Positions 59,890-64,000 of a stretch of 64,000 nt of DNA are shown piece after piece. The stretch spans positions 36,702-100,701 of the forward strand of contig JAIUOW010000019.1 of the NCBI GenBank assembly GCA_020161775.1, written 5' to 3'. The DNA is from Pseudomonadota bacterium (GTDB taxonomy: Bacteria; Pseudomonadota; Gammaproteobacteria; Burkholderiales; Burkholderiaceae_C). The translations under genes and the position numbers were made by a program. Numbering within the stretch: position 1 is the stretch's first letter; every line of letters begins with the position of its first letter. The notes under the pieces are model-generated. The model saw nothing but the letters and a program-made list of their open reading frames with translations, did no database searches and was not told where the DNA came from.

Positions 59890-60846
59890 TCAATCCAGGC
59901 TGATCCGCGCAAACCGGCTGATGCGCTGCATCTTGTCGATCTCCTTGCGGATCTGTGCGCCAAACTCGTCGGGCAGGCTGCCCGAAGGGAACAGCCCTTG
60001 CCCCGCAAGGCGTTCGCGCACGGCGGGCTCGCGCAAAGCGCGGGCCACCGCGTCCTGGATGCGGCGCACCGCGGCGGGCGGCGTGGCCGCCGGCGCCACC
60101 AGCCCGAACCACGACGGGTCGTTGTTGGAAAAAAGGGTCAGCTCGCCATAGGTGGGCACGCCCGGCAGCACCGCCAGGCGCTGGCCCCATGACACCGCCA
60201 GCGCGCGCACCTTGCCTGACTGGATGTGCGGCAGCGACGAAGCCACCTGGTCGAAGTACACCTGCACCTGTCCGCCGATCAGGTCATTGAGCGCCGGGCC
60301 CGCGCCGCGGTACGGGATATGGACCATGAAGGTGTTGGTAGTGCTCTTGAACAGCTCGCCCCACATGTGGCCGATCGTGCCATTGCCCGGCGACGCATAG
60401 GTCACCTTGCCCGGGTTGGCCTTGAGGTACTTGATGAACTCGCCAAAATCGCGCACCGGCAGGTTGGCATTGACCACCAGCACACCCGGCGCCTTCACCA
60501 CCTCGGTCACGGCGGCAAAGTCCTTGAGCGGGTCATAGGGCAGCCGCTTGTACACGGCGGGGTTCACTCCGTGGGTGGACAGCGTGGCCACGCCCACCGT
60601 CAGCCCGTCGGGCGCCGATTTGGCCACTTCGGCCATGCCGATGGAGCCGCCCGCGCCAGCGCGGTTGTCCACGATCACGGGCTGCTCCAGAATCCGCGCC
60701 AGCGGCTCCACCAGCACGCGGGCCGTGATGTCCGTGGCGCCGCCCGGCGGGAAAGGCACCACCAGCCGCAGCGGTTTGCCTTGGGCACGGGAAAGTCCAG
60801 GAAGTAATGAAGTACCGGCCAGCGCCATCAGGTGTCGTCGTTGCAT
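59890..60846 (-). CDS. Bug-family tripartite tricarboxylate transporter substrate-binding protein
   Basis: The 318-aa protein starts MQRRHLMALAGTSLLPGLSRAQ, a signal peptide with a possible Tat pair. Bug-family features are PLRLVVPFPPGGATDITARVL, VIVDNRAGAGGSIGMAEVAKSAPDG and VPTYGEL. These periplasmic receptors bind carboxylated solutes. No TctA/TctB membrane genes are here, which is common for the expanded Bug family in Burkholderiales. Divergent from a LysR gene that probably controls it. Confidence 0.92.
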   Translation of the reverse strand: MQRRHLMALAGTSLLPGLSRAQGKPLRLVVPFPPGGATDITARVLVEPLARILEQPVIVDNRAGAGGSIGMAEVAKSAPDGLTVGVATLSTHGVNPAVYKRLPYDPLKDFAAVTEVVKAPGVLVVNANLPVRDFGEFIKYLKANPGKVTYASPGNGTIGHMWGELFKSTTNTFMVHIPYRGAGPALNDLIGGQVQVYFDQVASSLPHIQSGKVRALAVSWGQRLAVLPGVPTYGELTLFSNNDPSWFGLVAPAATPPAAVRRIQDAVARALREPAVRERLAGQGLFPSGSLPDEFGAQIRKEIDKMQRISRFARISLD

Positions 60847-60925
60847 GATCAAGCTCCGCAGTTGGTGTGCAGCGGATTCTGGCCAGACCCAAAGCGCTTG
60901 CCAAACGAAAAACACGCCTGATAAC

Positions 60926-60940
60926 ATTCCAATCAGGAAT
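60926..60940. promoter_or_regulatory. Candidate LysR-type operator
   Basis: ATTCC-N5-GGAAT at 60926-60940 is a perfect interrupted palindrome containing the T-N11-A pattern of LysR regulators. It lies in the gap between the Bug receptor and lysR-type genes, five bases before the latter's ATG. CCTGAT/ATCAGG arms (60918-60937) overlap it. Likely used for autoregulation and divergent control. Confidence 0.55.
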
Positions 60941-60945
60941 TAACC

Positions 60946-61887
60946 ATGCGCCAGCTCAATCCGCCCTTGCACCTGTTGCGCGCGTTCGCCACCACCGCCC
61001 GCTTTGGCAGCATCTCGCGCGCGGCCGAGGCCTTGCACCTGACGCAAAGCGCCGTGAGCAAGCAGGTACAGGAACTGGAGCGCTGGACCGGCACGGCGCT
61101 TTTCGAGCGCGTGCGCAAGCGCCTGAGCCTCACGCCGGCCGGCCAGCGGTATGAGGCCGCGATCCGCCCGCTGCTGGCGGGCCTGGAGGCCGCGACGCTG
61201 GAACTCATCACCAGCGGCGACGGCGGCGGGGCGCTGGCGCTGTCCACGCTGCCGACCTTCGGCGCCAAGTGGCTGATTCCCCGCCTGCCCGCCTTCCAGC
61301 AGGCGCACCCGCAGATCGCGCTGCACTTTGTGCCCTATGTGCAGGGCTATGACTTTCACCGCCCCGACCTGGATTGCTCCATCCTGTTTGGTGACGGCCA
61401 CTGGCCCGGTGCCGTGGCCGATTACCTGACAGGGCGCGACGTGGTGCTGATCGCGCCGCCCGCGCCGCGCGGCCGCCCCTTGCTGCGCAAGCCCGCCGAC
61501 ATCGCCAAATACCCGTTGCTGCAGCATGTGTCAGTGCCACACGCCTGGGCGCATTGGTGCGAAGCGCATGGCGTGCGTGGCATCAACCCGCTGGCCGGGC
61601 CGCAGATGGACCAGTTCCACAGCCTGACCCGCGCCGTGGCGGCGGGCATGGGGCTGGCGCTGGTGCCGCAGTGCCTGGTGCGCGACGACATTGCGCTGGG
61701 CACCGTCTCGGCGCCGCTGGACGACGGCTATGTGGACACGCTGGGCTATTACCTGTGCTACCCCGAAGCCCGCGCCCACCTGGGCCCGCTGGAAAAATTC
61801 CGCCACTGGCTGCTGGATGAATGTTCTGCTGGCACAAACCGCGCAAGCCGGGATAATCCGCCAAGCCTATTACGATCTTCACCATGA
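60946..61887 (+). CDS. LysR-family transcriptional regulator (GcvA-like)
   Basis: The 313-aa protein has an N-terminal winged helix (LLRAFATTARFGSISRAAEALHLTQSAVSKQVQELE) and a two-lobed effector domain (TLPTFGAKWLIPRLPAFQQAHPQIALHF and QFHSLTRAVAAGMGLALVPQCLV), resembling the GcvA/AmpR branch. It is divergent from the Bug receptor gene. The stop overlaps the next start in an ATGA, coupling it to a cyclic-nucleotide-domain protein. The effector is probably the receptor's ligand or a product of it. Confidence 0.9.
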   Translation: MRQLNPPLHLLRAFATTARFGSISRAAEALHLTQSAVSKQVQELERWTGTALFERVRKRLSLTPAGQRYEAAIRPLLAGLEAATLELITSGDGGGALALSTLPTFGAKWLIPRLPAFQQAHPQIALHFVPYVQGYDFHRPDLDCSILFGDGHWPGAVADYLTGRDVVLIAPPAPRGRPLLRKPADIAKYPLLQHVSVPHAWAHWCEAHGVRGINPLAGPQMDQFHSLTRAVAAGMGLALVPQCLVRDDIALGTVSAPLDDGYVDTLGYYLCYPEARAHLGPLEKFRHWLLDECSAGTNRASRDNPPSLLRSSP

Positions 61888-62375
61888 GCCTGTCTTTCCT
61901 GAAACCCAAGAAGCAAGACCTGTCTGCGCTGGTAGCGGCCATCGAAGCCAATACGCGCGATGACACGCTCAAGCGATTTCTGCCCGAAGAGGCCTGGCCC
62001 GTGCTGGCCAGCTACCTCATTCCCGAGGACGTGCAACGCGGCCACGTGCTGATCTCGCAGGGCGCGCTGGACCGCACGCTGTACTTCATCGAAAAAGGCT
62101 CGCTGCGCGTGCACTACGGCGACCAGGCCGGCCAGGTGCACATCGCCACGCTGGGCGCGGGCGCGGTAGTAGGGGAAGGCGCTTTTTTCTCGCACATCGA
62201 GCGCAACGCCACGGTACAGGCGCTGGAACCTTCGCGCGTGTGGGGCCTGACGCCCGACCGGTTTGACCGCATGTCCAAGGAGCACACGGCCGTGGCGCTG
62301 TCGCTGGCGATGACGCTGGGCGCCATTCTGTCCACGCGCATGCTGGACATCAGCAAGCGGGTGGCGGTGACTTAA
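61884..62375 (+). CDS. Cyclic-nucleotide-binding-domain protein without DNA-binding domain
   Basis: The 163-aa protein is a Crp/Fnr-type cNMP-binding barrel only (GHVLISQGALDRTLYFIEKGSLRVHY and ATLGAGAVVGEGAFFSHIERNATVQAL). The phosphate-binding cassette FFSHIERNA lacks parts of the usual cAMP motif, so nucleotide binding is uncertain. No helix-turn-helix follows the last helix. It may act by protein contact, perhaps with the coupled LysR protein. Confidence 0.85.
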   Translation: MSLSFLKPKKQDLSALVAAIEANTRDDTLKRFLPEEAWPVLASYLIPEDVQRGHVLISQGALDRTLYFIEKGSLRVHYGDQAGQVHIATLGAGAVVGEGAFFSHIERNATVQALEPSRVWGLTPDRFDRMSKEHTAVALSLAMTLGAILSTRMLDISKRVAVT

Positions 62376-62396
62376 AGGGCTTAAGTGCCGGAATTA

Positions 62397-62425
62397 GAAA
62401 CGAGGCGCCTGCAAGGCCTTGTTTC
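62397..62425 (+). terminator. Putative hairpin terminator after the cNMP-domain gene
   Basis: GAAACGAGGC (62397-62406) and GCCTTGTTTC (62416-62425) form a 10-bp stem with one G-T pair and a 9-base loop, 22 bp past the stop codon. Only a short T-rich stretch is included in the stem's right arm, so termination strength is uncertain. Confidence 0.5.
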
Positions 62426-62494
62426 TTCGGGGTAAGTGAGCTACGACCTCGTGAATTTGCCAAGACACATGCATACGAATTTCACGCAGCCGCC

Positions 62495-62698
62495 CTACAC
62501 CACTAAGCTTTGTTGCTGCTTTATGGGTGTCAGAACAGCAACGTGCAAGTCAGCGAGTTCAGTGATTGCCTCTGGTCGGCTCGGGGCATGAGCTGCGAGT
62601 CCCTTCTTAAATTGATCGAGTTCTCCAAGATAGTTTGCCAAACGATCTTCGACTTTTTCTATTGGCTTCTCGATGCTCGAATACAGATCAATACTTAG
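62495..62698 (-). pseudogene. Probable 3' remnant of an acquired gene, cut off near an insertion element
   Basis: The 62376-62788 gap is lower in GC than the rest of the window. On the minus strand about 66 codons run open to a TAG at 62497-62495. They encode a charged, helix-forming stretch with phrases IEKPIEKVEDRLANYLGELD and PEAITELADLHVAVLTPIK, which looks like a genuine protein C-terminus. No start codon or continuation exists on the left; upstream it is interrupted by IS-end-like sequence at 62700-62723. The plus-strand frame over it is Cys/Trp-rich and less convincing. No family recognised. Confidence 0.45.
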
Positions 62699-62708
62699 AA
62701 GTTGGGTC

Positions 62709-62723
62709 TGACCTGCCCCCTAC
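62709..62723. repeat. Partial duplicate of the insertion-element tip and left target duplication
   Basis: TGACCTGCCCC at 62709-62719 nearly repeats the element's left tip TGACCTGCCCG at 62724, 15 bp further on. CTAC at 62720-62723 is the left target-site duplicate, matched by CTAC at 63924-63927. The extra tip may be the remnant of an older related element. Confidence 0.6.
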
Positions 62724-62788
62724 TGACCTGCCCGGGTTTTCCGGACCAGTAATTTCTAGGAAGATGGCTCCCAATCCGAGAGGAGCCC

Positions 62789-63052
62789 ATGAGAAAAAGT
62801 CGATTCACAGAAGAACAGATGGTCACGGTACTGCGTGAGGCAGATCGAACCACGGTGGCCGAGGCGGCCAAGAAGCACAAAGTCAGTGAACCCACGATCT
62901 ACGCCTGGCGCAAGCACTTCGGGCAGATGGATGCAGCAGATGTCAAACGCCTGAAGGCCCTGGAGTTGGAGAACTCCCGCCTGAAGAAGCTGCTGGCCGA
63001 GGCGGCGCTGGACATCGAAGTGCTCAAGGAGATCAATTCAAAAAAGTGGTGA
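62789..63052 (+). CDS. IS3-family transposase OrfA
   Basis: The 87-aa protein has a helix-turn-helix (FTEEQMVTVLREADRTTVAEAAKKHKVSEPTIYAWRKHFG) and a leucine-zipper-like C-terminus (RLKALELENSRLKKLLAEAALDIEVLKE). It binds the element's ends and, as an OrfA product alone, usually inhibits transposition. AGGAGCC precedes the ATG. The reading frame ends seven bases into orfB. Confidence 0.93.
   Translation: MRKSRFTEEQMVTVLREADRTTVAEAAKKHKVSEPTIYAWRKHFGQMDAADVKRLKALELENSRLKKLLAEAALDIEVLKEINSKKW
63040..63046 (+). other. Programmed -1 frameshift site (slippery heptamer)
   Basis: The heptamer A-AAA-AAG lies six codons before the end of orfA, in the correct phase for -1 slippage into orfB. This is the standard way IS3 elements make the OrfAB transposase. 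Confidence 0.8.
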
Positions 63053-63897
63053 GCCCGCAGGGCCGGCGTGAACAGGTCCAACTGGCTTGCCAGCGGGGTC
63101 TGTCGCAGCGTCGGGCGTGCGGGCTGATTGGGGTGGCCCGCTCTACGCTGAGCTATGAGCTGCGGCTGCCTGCGAAGGACGCGCCGGTGATCGAGGCGAT
63201 GAAGTCGCTGTCGGCGCAGTACCCGCGCTACGGCTATCGGCGCATTCGTATCTTTCTGCGTCGTCAAGGGCTGCAGCTCAGTTGGTCGCGCGCCCATCGC
63301 CTGTGGCGCCAGGCGGGCCTGCTGGTGCCCAGGAAACGCTCGCGCAAGCGCATCGCAAACGGCAGGCCGAGGGCGCATACACCGTTCAAGGTCAACATGG
63401 TGTAGGCCTATGACTTCGTCTTCGACACTACGGCCGACGGCCGCCAGATCAAGTGCCTTACGGTGGTGGACGAATACACCCGCGAGTGCCTGGCCATCGA
63501 CATGGCCGGGGCGATCCGCTCGCAGCGAGTCATCGAGGTTCTCTCCCGCCTGGTTAGCCTGCATGGCGCACCGCTGTTCATGCGCTCGGACAACGGGCCG
63601 GAGTTCGTCAGTCACGCCATCCTGGAGTGGATCGCCCAAGCCGGCATCGGCACATCGCTCAGCGACCCCGGCAAGCCCTGGCAAAACGGCACCGACGAGA
63701 GCTTCAATGGCAAGTTCCGAGACGAGTGCCTGTCCCTGGAGTGGTTCCGCTCGCGCAGGGAAGCCCAGGTGGTCATCGAGGCTTGGCGGCGCCACTACAA
63801 CACCGTGCGGCCCCATAGCAGTCTGGACTACCTGACCCCGCACGAATTCAAGCAGCAATATCATTCAATTCCCAATCGGGCCGTCTTACAGGAATGA
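63046..63897 (+). pseudogene. IS3-family transposase OrfB, interrupted by an amber codon
   Basis: The frame encodes the HTH_21 region (QYPRYGYRRIRIFLRRQGLQLSWSRAHRLWRQAGL) and the rve integrase core. Catalytic DDE residues are in LTVVDEYTREC, MRSDNGPEFV and DESFNGKFRDEC. TAG at 63403-63405 falls where relatives have a tryptophan (NMV-stop-AYDFVFD), a one-base TGG to TAG change. The two halves are otherwise intact and in the same frame, so a single substitution inactivated it. Confidence 0.9.
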
Positions 63898-63923
63898 ATG
63901 GCTCGAAAAACCCGGGCAGGTCA

Positions 63924-64000
63924 CTACCGGCGTACCAATCAAAAGTGGAAGTCCGGGTTGAAGATTACTCGATGGATTTTGGTGTTGATGGGAATTGAGC
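63924..64000. other. Right flank of the insertion element, no assignable gene
   Basis: After the CTAC duplicate the plus strand is open in two frames. One gives YQSKVEVRVEDYSMDFGVDGN before a stop near 63998, which looks protein-like but is too short to assign. It may be the end of a gene interrupted before or during insertion. Confidence 0.3.

Larger units (their letters stand above)
62724..63923 (+). mobile_element. IS3-family insertion sequence, 1200 bp
   Basis: The ends are imperfect inverted repeats: left TGACCTGCCCGGGTTTTCCG and right (read inward) TGACCTGCCCGGGTTTTTCG. A 4-bp direct repeat CTAC flanks it on both sides. Inside are orfA, an A-AAA-AAG slippery site and orfB with DDE motifs, the standard IS3 layout. 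The matching ends and target duplication indicate a fairly recent insertion. An amber codon in orfB suggests it can no longer move by itself. Confidence 0.92.

Noticed and set aside
62510-62698. Plus-strand 62-codon frame in the AT-rich gap
   Set aside because: It is rich in Cys, Trp and Ser with no ribosome binding site. The minus-strand reading of the same bases is much more protein-like.

Overview
The window is a dense, GC-rich bacterial chromosome segment of the Betaproteobacteria, order Burkholderiales, most like the family Comamonadaceae. The clues are the ndk-rlmN-pilF order, the sucA-sucB-lpdA-zapE order, a pyruvate dehydrogenase operon whose E3 carries its own lipoyl domain, a proteasome homologue typical of betaproteobacteria, an orphan Bug/TTT substrate-binding protein, and GC-rich dispersed repeats of a kind I associate with Comamonadaceae. 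Two sox gene sets and SoxCD point to an organism that can oxidise reduced sulfur compounds. Species cannot be named from this sequence alone.

Layout. 1-11.3 kb is housekeeping: a truncated type IV pilus lipoprotein, rlmN, ndk, rluB, scpB, rluD, bamD, a DinG-type helicase, a tandem repeat, a YdcH-like gene divergent from a PP2C phosphatase, a small secreted protein and zapE. 11.3-17.0 kb is the 2-oxoglutarate dehydrogenase operon (sucA, sucB, lpdA). 17.1-24.1 kb is a complete minus-strand Sox operon (ArsR regulator, soxC, D, Y, Z, A, X, B), separated from the upstream prpE by a clear intrinsic terminator. 24.1-33.3 kb holds prpE, an isochorismatase-fold hydrolase, a degenerate GGDEF protein and two adjacent two-component modules. 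33.3-40.4 kb holds a PQQ-type sugar dehydrogenase, an NlpC/P60 hydrolase and a tightly overlapping six-gene cluster: an IorA/IorB-type molybdenum hydroxylase followed by a second set of SoxX, SoxY, SoxZ and SoxA paralogues with no SoxB. An EVE-domain gene follows.

40.4-49.1 kb holds a methyltransferase-like/glycosyltransferase-like fusion and the pyruvate dehydrogenase operon (aceE, aceF, a proteasome-like hydrolase, lipoyl-lpdA). 49.2-62.4 kb is a PAS kinase/FixJ-like pair, folD, an M3 oligopeptidase, a glutaredoxin-like secreted protein, rpiA, pyrD, an FAD oxidoreductase, an N-formylglutamate amidohydrolase-like gene, a Bug receptor, a LysR regulator and a cyclic-nucleotide-domain protein. 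The last 1.6 kb is lower in GC. It holds a probable gene remnant and a 1200-bp IS3-family element with matching ends and a 4-bp target duplication, whose transposase frame B is broken by an amber codon.

The most promising unusual system is the iorA-iorB-soxX-soxY-soxZ-soxA cluster at 35.2-39.9 kb. It pairs a periplasmic molybdenum hydroxylase with a divergent sulfur-carrier SoxYZ and a SoxXA-type cytochrome, in a genome that already has a normal Sox operon. Second best are the proteasome-like gene translationally coupled to lpdA inside the pyruvate dehydrogenase operon, and palindromic repeats that have become coding sequence in the lpdA interdomain linker.
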